The notes: generated by a model from the sequence alone, not told the origin. Positions 1-7,961 are shown, numbered from the stretch's first letter. The stretch: DNA of 41,108 bases from Oscillospiraceae bacterium (GCA_017533485.1 JAFXIC010000026.1:1-41108), one strand, 5' to 3'. Numbers and translations are program-made.

Positions 1-59
1 ACCGAAGCTGAAAGCAACAGATTTACAGTCTGCCCCCTTTGGCCACTCGGGAACTCTCC
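1..59 (-). tRNA. tRNA-Tyr (GTA), 3' part cut by the window edge
   Basis: Read on the minus strand, the sequence begins GGAGAGTTCCCGAGTGG and carries the anticodon arm AGACTGTAAATCT, giving anticodon GTA. The GTTCCCGAGTGG-CC D-arm and the start of a long variable arm fit a class II tRNA-Tyr. The T-arm and acceptor 3' strand lie outside the window. It lies 10 bases downstream of tRNA-Thr and is probably co-transcribed with it. Confidence 0.9.
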
Positions 60-69
60 CATATGCAAT

Positions 70-145
70 TGGAGCTGGTGGACGGACTCGAACCCCCGAC
101 CTGCTGATTACAAATCAGCTGCTCTACCAACTGAGCTACACCAGC
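70..145 (-). tRNA. tRNA-Thr (TGT), CCA encoded
   Basis: The minus strand folds as a canonical 76-nt tRNA. The acceptor strands GCTGGTG and CACCAGC pair, the D-arm contains GTAGCTCAGTTGGTAGAGC, the anticodon arm is CTGATTTGTAATCAG with anticodon TGT, and the T-arm contains GGTTCGAGTCC. The discriminator base is T and the 3' CCA is encoded. It is first in a tRNA-Thr/tRNA-Tyr unit driven by the promoter at 189-217. Confidence 0.96.
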
Positions 146-188
146 ACGCTGTATGGTTTCGGTTTCATCCTCCGTAACCAGCTTTATT

Positions 189-217
189 ATTATAGCACGT
201 TGCCGACCAAATGTCAA
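189..217 (-). promoter_or_regulatory. Promoter of the tRNA-Thr/tRNA-Tyr unit
   Basis: On the minus strand there is a perfect TTGACA (212-217) and a perfect TATAAT (189-194) separated by 17 bp, about 45 bases upstream of tRNA-Thr. This is a full consensus housekeeping promoter, as expected for a stable RNA unit. Confidence 0.85.
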
Positions 218-311
218 GCATTTTTTCGGATTTTTTGAAAGATATCTAAAATATGTGAATCTTATACGAAATATATCAATTTTCAATCGGATATTTAGCA
301 CTTGCAAAAGC

Positions 312-340
312 GGCGGTATGTGCGTCACGCCCATACCGCC
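312..340 (-). terminator. Terminator after the dockerin gene
   Basis: GGCGGTATG (312-320) and CATACCGCC (332-340) form a perfect 9-bp stem. On the minus strand it is followed by GCTTTTGC. It lies 30 bases past the stop codon of the minus-strand dockerin gene and separates that gene from the tRNA promoter. Confidence 0.7.
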
Positions 341-369
341 TTCTTTTCCCGATTCCGATAAACAACTGC

Positions 370-1248
370 TCAGAGATCATCCCAGTTCGGGGTATCGCCC
401 ATCATTGCTTCCAGATAATAGTGGAGAATTTTCGTGGAATCATCCGCTGTAATCGTGGAATCCGAAACGACGTCCGCCGCACGGAATGCGGTATTGACAT
501 ACGGTGTTCCGAACGCCTGATTGCATTCTTCTTTTGTACCGCCCATCATATCGCTCAGATAGTAGAGCAGTGCAGCATTCGCGTCATCCGCGGTAATCAG
601 TCCGTCACAGTTGACATCGCCTTTCAGCACATCCGGTTCCACCAGAATTTTTGCCGGCTTCGTCGTAAACGGTACTTCGGCATCTTCGCTGTAAATATAA
701 GTATAGTATTCCTTCTGACCGGCGATATTGGTTTCATAGCCGTCCTTGACATAGCAGTAATAAACGCCTGCCTTTGTACCCTGGGGAATCCGGATCTGAT
801 AGGAGAGGAAGGAAGTACCGTCCGATGCGATCACACCATTCTGATAGGGGAAATCTCCGCCATACCAGAGTGCGACATTATGCACGCTTGCGTCTTCCGT
901 TGAATCCTGAACATACTCCGAGTCATCCGCAGTATTATTCGCGTCAAAGCCCACGAATAATTCCGGAACAGTAAATCCGCCGTTGACTATCGTCAGCGGT
1001 GCAGAAGAATCCAATGTGACCTGCATCGAAGCGATCCCGTCATAATGATCGAGGAAGAGTGCGCCATTCAGCACCGCACCACTTTGTGCGAGCGCCGATT
1101 CTGTGAGATAGGTATCCTCGACATCCATACGCAGCACAAGCTCGGAAGAATCTGCTGCAACTGTGCCGAGATGGCCTGCCGTAGAGAAAAGGATACTGCC
1201 TGCCGCAGCCATTGCGGTAATCTTTGCATAGAATTTACGATGTTTCAT
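370..1248 (-). CDS. Secreted dockerin-containing protein
   Basis: This 292-residue protein has an N-terminal signal peptide: basic MKHRKF start, hydrophobic AAAGSILFSTAG, likely cleavage near the VAA-DSS region. Residues about 33-200 form a beta-rich domain with no catalytic motif I recognise; it may be cohesin-like or Ig-like. The C terminus, about 208-285, is a type I dockerin. Its first loop, DVNCDGLITADD, has the normal calcium-ligand spacing. The second, DVVSDSTITADD, is less perfect, and the two are separated by an unusually long linker. Dockerins plug enzymes or structural proteins into cellulosome scaffoldins, so the product is probably exported and bound to a scaffold. The AGGAATTAT spacer before ATG supports the start. 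It follows metG on the same strand; no separate promoter is clear in the 124-bp gap. Confidence 0.85.
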   Translation of the reverse strand: MKHRKFYAKITAMAAAGSILFSTAGHLGTVAADSSELVLRMDVEDTYLTESALAQSGAVLNGALFLDHYDGIASMQVTLDSSAPLTIVNGGFTVPELFVGFDANNTADDSEYVQDSTEDASVHNVALWYGGDFPYQNGVIASDGTSFLSYQIRIPQGTKAGVYYCYVKDGYETNIAGQKEYYTYIYSEDAEVPFTTKPAKILVEPDVLKGDVNCDGLITADDANAALLYYLSDMMGGTKEECNQAFGTPYVNTAFRAADVVSDSTITADDSTKILHYYLEAMMGDTPNWDDL

Positions 1249-1372
1249 ATAATTCCTTTCCGCCTCATAGGCTATATCAAAGAGGTGATATCACATGACA
1301 GCCATTCCAAGCCGCCGTGCGGTTATACATTACGGCACCCAGCCGCTCCATACGCTCACATCGCCCTATCAA

Positions 1373-3355
1373 TCAGTGCAGGCGTGCACCGGCGGGGATA
1401 TCTCCATCGACAAACAGCACCTTACAGCTTCCGTCGGGGAGATCTGCCGCACAGATCATACCGTTGCTCTCCACTCCGCAAAGCTTCACGGGCTTGAGGT
1501 TTGCGACAAGGAGAATCTTCTTTCCGACTAAATCCTCCGGTGCATACCATTTCGCAATACCGGAAACGACCTGACGCTGTGAAACGCCGTCAAAGACCTG
1601 GAGACAAAGCAGCTTATTCGATTTCTTTACCTTTTCACAGGAAACAACTTCTGCAACACGGAGATCGGACTGTGCAAAGGTTTCGATTCCGATTTCTTCC
1701 GCAAACGGCTCCGTCTTTGCAGCTTCCGCCTGCTTTGCGGCCTTTGCGGCAGCTTCCTGAATCGCCTGAAGCTCCTTCATCAGTTCTGCTGCATTCATAC
1801 GGACAAACAGCGGTTTTGCTTCACCGACTGCCGCGCCGTACTGCACCATACCATCAAACTTCTCGTATTTTCTGATTTCCGCTTCTGTTTCCGCGGAAGC
1901 GTTCTGCGGCGTATGACGCAGAATCTTTTCTGCGGTCTCCGGCATGAACGGTGCAATCAGACCGCCGATCATCCGGATACCTGACAAGAGGTTGTACATT
2001 ACTTTCGCAAGCCGTGCACGGGATTCCGGTGCCTTTGCCAGCACCCATGGCGTTGTTTCGTCAATATACTTATTGCAGCGGCGTGCAAGCTCCATCACGG
2101 CATCAACTGCATCACTGACACGGAATGCATCCAGCATTGCCGTCAGTTTCGGTGCGGTTTCTTCTGCAACACGCTTGAGATCCGCGTCACATTCTTCGTC
2201 CGGCGCAGATGCAATCAGTTCAGCATCCGGTACTGCGCCGTCAAAATACTGATTCACCATCGCCACAGTACGGTTCACGAGATTGCCGAGCGTATTGGCA
2301 AGATCGGAATTAAACCGCTCGATCATTGTCTCGTAGGTAATCGAGCCATCGGATGCAAACGGCATCTCGGACAGCAGATAATAGCGGACTGCGTCCACGC
2401 CGAATCGCTCCACCAGCTCATCTGCATAAATGACATTGCCGCGCGATTTACTCATCTTATCCGCACCAAACAGCATCCACGGATGACCGAAGATCTGTTT
2501 CGGGAGCGGCGCGCCCAGCATATGCAGCATAATAATCCAATAAATGCTGTGGAAGCGCACGATGTCCTTTCCGATGACGTGAACATTCGCGGGCCAGTAT
2601 TTCTGATAAAGCGCATCGTGATTTCCGTTCGCGTCATATCCGAGCGCAGTAATATAGTTCGAGAGCGCATCAATCCAGATATAGATGACATGGTTCGGAT
2701 CGAACGGAACCGGAATGCCCCATTTCACGGTTGTACGGGAAACACAAAGATCCTGAAGACCGGGCTTGATGAAGTTGTTGAGCATTTCCTTTTTACGGGA
2801 TTCGGGATAAATGAAATCGGGATTCTGTTCGATATATTCCTCGAGCCAGTCCTGATATTTCGAAAGCTTCAGGAAGTAGGCTTCTTCCTTGGCGTCACGG
2901 ACATCTCTGCCGCAGTCGGGACATTTCCCATCCACAAGCTGAGATTCGGTCCAGAAGCTTTCACAGGGAGTACAGTATTTTCCGACATACTCCCCTTTAT
3001 AGATATCGCCCTGATCATAAAGACGCTGGAAGATATCCTGAACCGCCTTGACATGATAATCATCGGTTGTACGGATAAAGCGGTCATAGGATGCGCCGAG
3101 CATATCACAGATCGCACGGATTTCTCCGGCGATTTTATCGACGTGTTCCTGTGGAGTGATACCGGTTTCTTTTGCGATTTCTTCGATTTTCTGACCATGT
3201 TCATCGGTTCCGGTCAGGAAAAATACATCATAGCCCTGCATTCTGCGGAATCGGGCAAGCGCATCGGTCATCACAATTTCATAGGTATTGCCGATATGGG
3301 GCTTGCGCGAGGTATAGGCAATGGCGGTTGTCAGGTAATAGGGCTGTTTGTTCAT
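1373..3355 (-). CDS. metG: Methionyl-tRNA synthetase
   Basis: Charges tRNA-Met with methionine in the cytoplasm. The 660-residue protein has the class I signature PHIGN (19-23, the HIGH motif) and KMSKS (300-304). A zinc knuckle lies between them with Cys128, Cys131, Cys145 and Cys148. The anticodon-binding helical domain follows, then a Lys/Ala-rich linker and a C-terminal EMAP/Trbp111-type tRNA-binding domain from about 559 to the end. That is the usual long bacterial form. A GGAGG Shine-Dalgarno precedes the ATG. The promoter at 3408-3436 is close, leaving a leader of about 45 nt, too short for a T-box. Confidence 0.97.
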   Translation of the reverse strand: MNKQPYYLTTAIAYTSRKPHIGNTYEIVMTDALARFRRMQGYDVFFLTGTDEHGQKIEEIAKETGITPQEHVDKIAGEIRAICDMLGASYDRFIRTTDDYHVKAVQDIFQRLYDQGDIYKGEYVGKYCTPCESFWTESQLVDGKCPDCGRDVRDAKEEAYFLKLSKYQDWLEEYIEQNPDFIYPESRKKEMLNNFIKPGLQDLCVSRTTVKWGIPVPFDPNHVIYIWIDALSNYITALGYDANGNHDALYQKYWPANVHVIGKDIVRFHSIYWIIMLHMLGAPLPKQIFGHPWMLFGADKMSKSRGNVIYADELVERFGVDAVRYYLLSEMPFASDGSITYETMIERFNSDLANTLGNLVNRTVAMVNQYFDGAVPDAELIASAPDEECDADLKRVAEETAPKLTAMLDAFRVSDAVDAVMELARRCNKYIDETTPWVLAKAPESRARLAKVMYNLLSGIRMIGGLIAPFMPETAEKILRHTPQNASAETEAEIRKYEKFDGMVQYGAAVGEAKPLFVRMNAAELMKELQAIQEAAAKAAKQAEAAKTEPFAEEIGIETFAQSDLRVAEVVSCEKVKKSNKLLCLQVFDGVSQRQVVSGIAKWYAPEDLVGKKILLVANLKPVKLCGVESNGMICAADLPDGSCKVLFVDGDIPAGARLH

Positions 3356-3407
3356 AGGTGGACGCCTCCGATTTAGGATTTACAGCGAATGGGCTGCAGT
3401 TGTTGTT

Positions 3408-3436
3408 ATTATATCACACTTTTCTGATTCCGTCAA
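3408..3436 (-). promoter_or_regulatory. Promoter of metG
   Basis: Minus-strand TTGACG (3431-3436), 17-bp spacer, perfect TATAAT (3408-3413). It is placed about 50 bases upstream of the metG ATG. Confidence 0.75.
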
Positions 3437-3484
3437 GCAATTTGGACAGCTTTCACATTTTCCTCCCGGCAGTTTCCGCCTGCA

Positions 3485-3534
3485 AAAAAGCCGATGCCCC
3501 CTGTACTTTCACAGGGACGGCATCGGCTTTTTTT
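3485..3534. terminator. Bidirectional-type terminator between metG and the zinc-ribbon gene
   Basis: AAAGCCGATGCC pairs with GGCATCGGCTTT around an internal CCTGT...ACAGGG extension. The hairpin is flanked by an A-run on the left and a T-run on the right, so it can terminate in both directions. In context it ends the minus-strand zinc-ribbon gene that stops at 3563. Confidence 0.85.
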
Positions 3535-3562
3535 GATTTGCTATCAGGCAGATTTGAGGCAA

Positions 3563-4171
3563 TTACCTTTTTTCAAGCTGACGATAGATTGCAGTATGGG
3601 CACTTTCGGCATTTTCAATTAAGAACACGTATTCTTTATCCGCTTTCACAATCAGCATATCTTTATTCTTAGAATACACTTCACGAATCGAACGAATAGG
3701 AAGATTATGGACATCCACAGTAGTAAATCCAACTTTCAGACAAGAGACACCCTGAATAAAGCCATCTCCCACTTTCAGATAATTCCGTTTTGTCAAAACA
3801 CATCGCCATAACATTGCGCCAATTAAAGCCAACTCAAATGCAGAAGTCCAGTTTCTGATTGAAGTCAGCTTCCGGATTTCGGTCTCAAATCGCCAGCTAT
3901 ATTCCATTAACGATTCAATCTGACCATTTATATAAACGATGACCAAAAGCATCATAACCACAAGTGCAGCAATTGTAATACCATAGGTAGTAATTGCCTT
4001 ATTGCTAAACCCCCAAATTTGTTCTTTGGGTGATTCAGCCTTCTTGGTTTCCCATGGTGCTTCTCTTTTCTCCTCCACTGCAGGCGCAGATTCGGTCTGC
4101 TTACAGCCGCATTTCCCGCAAAACACGGAATCCTCCGCGAGCTGTGCTCCGCATTTTTTACAAAAAGACAT
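3563..4171 (-). CDS. Zinc-ribbon membrane protein with PH-like C-terminal domain
   Basis: The 202-residue protein begins with a compact zinc ribbon (CxxC at Cys5/Cys8 and Cys18/Cys21 within the first 25 residues). A linker follows, then a clear membrane segment (ITIAALVVMMLLVIVYI) and possibly a second hydrophobic stretch near ALIGAML. The C-terminal 80 residues (YLKVGDGFIQGVS... to the end) resemble the short bacterial PH-like domains found on membrane stress proteins. The cellular role is unknown. It is divergent from a small XRE regulator, and its promoter is overlaid by two palindromes, so it is probably that regulator's target. An AGGTG site lies before the ATG. Confidence 0.8.
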   Translation of the reverse strand: MSFCKKCGAQLAEDSVFCGKCGCKQTESAPAVEEKREAPWETKKAESPKEQIWGFSNKAITTYGITIAALVVMMLLVIVYINGQIESLMEYSWRFETEIRKLTSIRNWTSAFELALIGAMLWRCVLTKRNYLKVGDGFIQGVSCLKVGFTTVDVHNLPIRSIREVYSKNKDMLIVKADKEYVFLIENAESAHTAIYRQLEKR

Positions 4172-4190
4172 AATTTACACCTCCGAATAT

Positions 4191-4213
4191 ATTTAGGACA
4201 ATACGTCCTAAAT
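4191..4213. promoter_or_regulatory. Operator palindrome 1 (proximal to zinc-ribbon gene)
   Basis: ATTTAGGAC (4191-4199) and GTCCTAAAT (4205-4213) are perfect 9-bp arms around a 5-bp centre, AATAC. The core TAGGAC-N5-GTCCTA is shared with palindrome 2. It sits just downstream of the -10 box, over the predicted transcription start of the zinc-ribbon gene. This is a classic repressor position. Confidence 0.75.
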
Positions 4214-4215
4214 AT

Positions 4216-4244
4216 ATTATAGGACATATTGTCCTATTTGTCAA
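4216..4244 (-). promoter_or_regulatory. Consensus promoter of the zinc-ribbon gene
   Basis: On the minus strand there is perfect TTGACA (4239-4244), a 17-bp spacer and perfect TATAAT (4216-4221). The spacer is almost wholly occupied by palindrome 2. A promoter this strong would need a repressor to be off, consistent with the adjacent XRE gene. Confidence 0.85.
4219..4237. promoter_or_regulatory. Operator palindrome 2 (inside the promoter spacer)
   Basis: ATAGGAC (4219-4225) and GTCCTAT (4231-4237) are perfect 7-bp arms around ATATT. It shares the core TAGGAC-N5-GTCCTA with palindrome 1; the centres are 26 bp apart. Binding would cover the -35/-10 spacer of the zinc-ribbon promoter and lie upstream of the XRE gene. 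Confidence 0.75.
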
Positions 4245-4287
4245 GTGCTTTTTAAAATTTGATTTATAATAAAAATGAGGTGATATT

Positions 4288-4500
4288 ATGTTTGTACGAA
4301 TCCGAAATCTCCGCGAAGATCATGACAAAACACAGCAGGAAATTGCAGATTATCTTTTTTGTGACCAGTCTCTGTATTCAAAATATGAACGCGGATTACG
4401 AGACGTACCGGTAGAAATTATCATTCAGCTTGCCAAACTTTATCATACCAGTACCGACTATATTCTCGGCTTAACAGACCGCAAAACTCCATATAAATAA
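4288..4500 (+). CDS. Small XRE/Cro-type transcriptional regulator
   Basis: This 70-residue protein is essentially a single HTH_3 domain. It reads IRNLREDHDKTQQEIADYLF, then the recognition region CDQSLYSKYERG, then helices ending in the family-typical STDYILGLTD. There is no extra effector domain, as in many Cro-like repressors. GAGGTGATATT before the ATG is a good ribosome site. It is divergent from the zinc-ribbon gene, with two matching palindromes between them, and a strong terminator follows its stop. The likely role is local repressor, possibly autoregulatory. The ligand or trigger is unknown. Confidence 0.9.
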   Translation: MFVRIRNLREDHDKTQQEIADYLFCDQSLYSKYERGLRDVPVEIIIQLAKLYHTSTDYILGLTDRKTPYK

Positions 4501-4503
4501 ACA

Positions 4504-4546
4504 GAACCCATACGGCATCCATCACGCCGCATGGGTTCATTTTTTC
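4504..4546 (+). terminator. Terminator of the XRE gene
   Basis: GAACCCATACGGC (4504-4516) pairs with GCCGCATGGGTTC (4526-4538) with one mismatch, followed by ATTTTTTCTT. It starts 4 bases after the stop codon and also lies just past the end of the convergent cellobiose phosphorylase gene. Confidence 0.85.
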
Positions 4547-4555
4547 TTGATTCGA

Positions 4556-6949
4556 TTATCCAAGTACCACTACGATTTCGTTATTCTCTGCAAGCGCATC
4601 CGCTGCGAGGAAATTATCCGCAGCTTCCGCACCGTTGACTGTCATCGACTTCACACCGCACTGTACATGGTCAGGGTTCAAAACGGTGATATTCAGCCAC
4701 TTTCCGCGGAACAGCTTACGAATCCGGAAGCTTTCCCAGTCAGACGGGATCGACGGGTCAATCCGCAGTCCGCCCAGCTCTGTACGCATACCGCAGATAC
4801 CCTCGACACAGCCGACCATGACTGTCGAAGCGGTGCCGGTCAGCCAGTGAACATGAGAACGGCCGGCAAACGGAGAACGCTTGCTTTCGGTGAACTGGCC
4901 ATGGACATACGGCTCCATCACGCGGATTTCTGCCTTATCATTCATCGCGGCAGGAGAGCTTTCCATGAAATATTCGAAGGCTCTGTTGCCGTGACCCAGC
5001 AGCGATTCCGCCAGAATCAGCCAGCCCTGAGACTGGGAGAAGATACCGCCGTTTTCTTTTGTATCGGGATTGAAGATATGCATCAGCGCACCGTCAAAAT
5101 AATGATCGACATACGGTGGCTCCAGAAGCTTTGCGCCATACGGGGTATTGAGAATCCGATGGACGCTTTCCATTGCGGTTTCCGCCTGATCCTTGCTTGC
5201 GAAACGGGAAATGACCGACCAGCTCTGGGGGTTCAGCCACATATTCGCTTCCGGGTCATTCTTCGCACCGACAATCGTACCATCCTCACGAATACCGCGG
5301 ATGAATCTGTCCTCATCCCAGCATTTTTCGAGGATATCCGCCAGATCCGCCTGAATCCGCTCGAGGTATGCAAGATATTCGGTATCCTTCTGATATTCCG
5401 CCATATCCTTCATCGCAAGGATTGCATAGTAGAGCTGGAACGCAACAAACGTAGACTCGCCCTTTGCGCCGAGACGCAGACAGTCGTTCCAGTCCGCGTG
5501 CAGACCGGCAGGCATATTGTGGGAACCCAGACGCTCCATCGAGAAGTTGATGGCACGCTTCAAGTGGTTATATACGCTGTCCTCGCCGCCGTTTGCATAG
5601 ACAATGACCTCATCCAGGAAAGCCTGATTGCCGCTCTCGCCGATATACTTCACGATCGTCGGGAACAGCCACAATGCATCATCCGCACGATACGACGGAT
5701 GGCCGGTTTCCTTGACATATGCAGGATCATCGGGCGTATTTTCATGTCCGGCATTGTGGGTGAATTTCACGAGCGGAAGACCGCCGCCGTTATCAACCTG
5801 TGCGGAAAGCATAAAGCGGATTTTATCGAGTGCCATTTCGGGATTGAGGTGGATAATACCCTGAATATCCTGAACGGTATCGCGGTAGCCGTAGCCGTTT
5901 CGCTCACCACAATAGATGAGGGAAGCCGCTCTGCTCCAGATCGAGGTAATATAGCACTGATATGCATTCCAGACGCCAACCATATTGTTGAATTCCTCGG
6001 AGGGTGTTTCGACCTCGAAGTGCGAGAGCTGCTCATGCCAGTAGTCGCGCAGCTTCGTAATCTCCTGATCCGCGGTTTCAACCGTTTCATATTTCTTCAG
6101 AATCTCGGCGGCTTCTGCGGCATTGCGCTGGCCAAAAACATAAATCAGAGTGCGGGTTTCACCGGGCTGAAGCGTGATTTCAGACTGGAGCGCACCGCAG
6201 GAATTTGCGTTATAGTTCATCATCCCGTCACAGACGCCGTTTTCGACTGCAATCGGATTCGAATAGGTACGATAAGCACCGATAAAATGATCGAGACTGC
6301 CGTTTGCGGACTGAACCGGCGCACCAACCATACCGAAGAAACGCTCCATATGGTTCGAACCGTTTTCATCCTTTCCGCTGTTTTCATTGATATGCTGGAC
6401 GATACAGTTTCCGCCCTCAAGGCTTGTACGGGAGATAAAGAGGGAGTACTGGAGATTGACCTGATCCTGGCTGTAATTGCTTTCATTCGTAAACTCGATG
6501 AAACCGAAGACAGAAAGCGTCCGCGAACGATCGGAGCGGTTGGTGATTTTACACTGCCAGACTTCATAGGTATCGGGCACATAATAGGTGGTTTCGGACT
6601 CGATTCCGGCATACTCGGAGGTGATGACGGTATATGCCGTACCGTGGCGGCAGACGCACTTGTACTGGTCGAGCGGCTTGCCGACCGGCTGCCACGAGGC
6701 AGACCAGAAATCCTTTGTTTCGCTGTCGCGGAGATAGATATATCTTCCCGGAAGCGACATCATGGAATTAAAACGGAATCTTCCGATTCTTCCGTTCGCA
6801 CCGCTTTTTACAAAGCTGTAGCCTGCTGCGTTATTGGTAATAATCGCACCGTATTCCGGATCACCGAGATAATTGGACCATGCCGCCGGTGTATCGGGGC
6901 GCGTAATGACATACTCTTTCTTCTTAAAATCAAAGTAGCCGAAATTCAT
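4556..6949 (-). CDS. Cellobiose phosphorylase, GH94
   Basis: Phosphorolysis of cytoplasmic cellobiose to glucose 1-phosphate and glucose, which saves ATP compared with hydrolysis. The 797 residues match the length of clostridial cellobiose phosphorylases and are much shorter than cellodextrin phosphorylases. The N terminus (FGYFDFKKKEYVITRPDTP, WSNYLG) is typical of the family's beta-sandwich domain. The (alpha/alpha)6 catalytic region carries HADWNDCLRLG, with Asp486 at the expected general-acid position. The GTASTVMVGCVEGICGMR region resembles the phosphate-side loop. No signal peptide is present. AGGAGG at 6958-6963 sets the start. It is monocistronic with its own promoter at 7024-7052. 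Exact substrate preference within GH94 is inferred. Confidence 0.92.
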   Translation of the reverse strand: MNFGYFDFKKKEYVITRPDTPAAWSNYLGDPEYGAIITNNAAGYSFVKSGANGRIGRFRFNSMMSLPGRYIYLRDSETKDFWSASWQPVGKPLDQYKCVCRHGTAYTVITSEYAGIESETTYYVPDTYEVWQCKITNRSDRSRTLSVFGFIEFTNESNYSQDQVNLQYSLFISRTSLEGGNCIVQHINENSGKDENGSNHMERFFGMVGAPVQSANGSLDHFIGAYRTYSNPIAVENGVCDGMMNYNANSCGALQSEITLQPGETRTLIYVFGQRNAAEAAEILKKYETVETADQEITKLRDYWHEQLSHFEVETPSEEFNNMVGVWNAYQCYITSIWSRAASLIYCGERNGYGYRDTVQDIQGIIHLNPEMALDKIRFMLSAQVDNGGGLPLVKFTHNAGHENTPDDPAYVKETGHPSYRADDALWLFPTIVKYIGESGNQAFLDEVIVYANGGEDSVYNHLKRAINFSMERLGSHNMPAGLHADWNDCLRLGAKGESTFVAFQLYYAILAMKDMAEYQKDTEYLAYLERIQADLADILEKCWDEDRFIRGIREDGTIVGAKNDPEANMWLNPQSWSVISRFASKDQAETAMESVHRILNTPYGAKLLEPPYVDHYFDGALMHIFNPDTKENGGIFSQSQGWLILAESLLGHGNRAFEYFMESSPAAMNDKAEIRVMEPYVHGQFTESKRSPFAGRSHVHWLTGTASTVMVGCVEGICGMRTELGGLRIDPSIPSDWESFRIRKLFRGKWLNITVLNPDHVQCGVKSMTVNGAEAADNFLAADALAENNEIVVVLG

Positions 6950-6992
6950 GGGGAAATCCTCCTGTTATTCGTGGAAAGATAAGATTCGGATG

Positions 6993-7012
6993 CTGCGGCA
7001 CACAGACCGCAG
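6993..7012 (-). other. Small hairpin in the cellobiose phosphorylase leader
   Basis: CTGCGG (6993-6998) and CCGCAG (7007-7012) form a 6-bp stem with an 8-nt loop in the 5' untranslated leader, about 10 bases from the predicted transcription start. No known riboswitch was recognised. It may only stabilise the transcript. Confidence 0.35.
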
Positions 7013-7023
7013 AGTATCATCCT

Positions 7024-7052
7024 ATTCTACCACATTTCTTTCAAAATTGCAA
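7024..7052 (-). promoter_or_regulatory. Promoter of the cellobiose phosphorylase gene
   Basis: Minus-strand TTGCAA (7047-7052), 17-bp spacer and TAGAAT (7024-7029). It gives a leader of roughly 65-70 nt. The remainder of the 397-bp intergenic stretch (6950-7346) holds this promoter, the divergent promoter at 7171-7199 and its leader. I see no separate gene there that I can support. Confidence 0.75.
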
Positions 7053-7170
7053 GAGGGAAACCTACGAATTTTTATGATTTTCGGAAGAAACTCCAACAAA
7101 TTTTCAGGTTGTTTTGTATAACCCATATGATTCTATACTAAATGTAGATTTTGCCCGCAAAAAATAATCC

Positions 7171-7199
7171 TTGACAAATCTTTCACAATATGGTATACT
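7171..7199 (+). promoter_or_regulatory. Promoter of the ECF S-component/coaX operon
   Basis: Perfect TTGACA (7171-7176), 17-bp spacer, TATACT (7194-7199). The resulting leader is about 140 nt long before the S-component ATG. It contains a 38-codon proline-rich open frame (7208-7324) but no riboswitch consensus I recognise. Confidence 0.85.
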
Positions 7200-7346
7200 A
7201 TGCTCGGATGAAAACGGCGGCAATGCAGGAATACCCGTACCATACAGGATTCCATGCGCCATACCCGTCAAATCCGAAATTCCGATGTCCGTGTCCGCGT
7301 ATTGTATCTCTGATTCGAGAATAATAACATGGAGGAGGCATTTTTT

Positions 7347-7961
7347 ATGCGTAATACGAACACAAAAACTTATAAGCTGGTTGTCACAGCCCTGCTTTCC
7401 GCACTCGTCATCGTGATGGCGTTCACACCCCTTGGGTTTCTCAAGGTCGGTGCGGTCGAAATCTCGTTCCTGATGCTGCCCGTCGCAATCGGTGCAGTTA
7501 CCTGCGGATTCGGGCCGGCAGTATTCCTTGCACTGCTGTTTGGTGTCGCCAGCTTTATTCAATGCTTCGGAATGTCCGCGCTGGGCGTATTCCTGATGAC
7601 ATTGAATCCCGTTTTCTGCTTCATTACCTGTGTGGTTGCCCGTCTGATTGCCGGCGTCATCGCAGGACTTGTCGCAAAGGCAACCAGAAAAATCGGTGTC
7701 GCAGGCTATATTCTCACCGGTCTTTCGGCAGCTTGTGCCAACACAATCTTCTTCGTCGGCGCAATTATCCTGTTCTTCTTTGGCAATGACGCTTTCCAGA
7801 CACAGATGACAGAATGGGGAATCTCGACGGAAAATGCATGGCTCTTCGCCTGTGCATTCGCAACCACAAACTGTCTGATTGAAGCTGCCGCAACCGCATT
7901 TCTCACAGGCGCGGTCGGTGCCGCTCTCAAAAAAGCCGGTTTTATCAAAACTGCTGACTGA
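7347..7961 (+). CDS. ECF transporter S component, probably for pantothenate
   Basis: An integral membrane substrate-binding subunit of an energy-coupling factor vitamin transporter. The 205 residues form about six hydrophobic segments, starting YKLVVTALLSALVIVMAF. The pattern of Gly/Ala-rich helices, ISFLMLPVAIGAVTCGFGPA and LNPVFCFITCVVARLIAG, is typical of ECF S subunits. The start at 7347 is chosen because GGAGGAGG (7331-7338) lies 8 bases before it; the in-frame ATG at 7329 overlaps that site and has none of its own. Type III pantothenate kinase follows 39 bases downstream in the same operon, so the substrate is inferred to be pantothenate. No ATPase is encoded here; the EcfA1A2T module at 14.8-17.4 kb is the obvious partner. 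Confidence 0.85.
   Translation: MRNTNTKTYKLVVTALLSALVIVMAFTPLGFLKVGAVEISFLMLPVAIGAVTCGFGPAVFLALLFGVASFIQCFGMSALGVFLMTLNPVFCFITCVVARLIAGVIAGLVAKATRKIGVAGYILTGLSAACANTIFFVGAIILFFFGNDAFQTQMTEWGISTENAWLFACAFATTNCLIEAAATAFLTGAVGAALKKAGFIKTAD

Noticed and set aside
3356-3407. T-box leader before metG
   Set aside because: The promoter leaves only about 45 nt of leader, too short for a T-box, and no T-box sequence was seen.
4547-6982. 811-codon plus-strand open frame opposite the cellobiose phosphorylase gene
   Set aside because: It mirrors the real gene almost end to end. Its translation has no recognisable domain and is Ile/Arg/His-rich, as expected from the antisense of a codon-biased gene. The minus strand has GH94 motifs, promoter and ribosome site.
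7200-7346. Riboswitch in the leader of the ECF S-component operon
   Set aside because: No TPP, FMN, cobalamin or other consensus that I know fits. Only short local pairings were seen.
7104-7562. 152-codon minus-strand frame across the panT-type promoter
   Set aside because: It overlaps the promoter, leader and N terminus of the S-component gene and has no recognisable feature.
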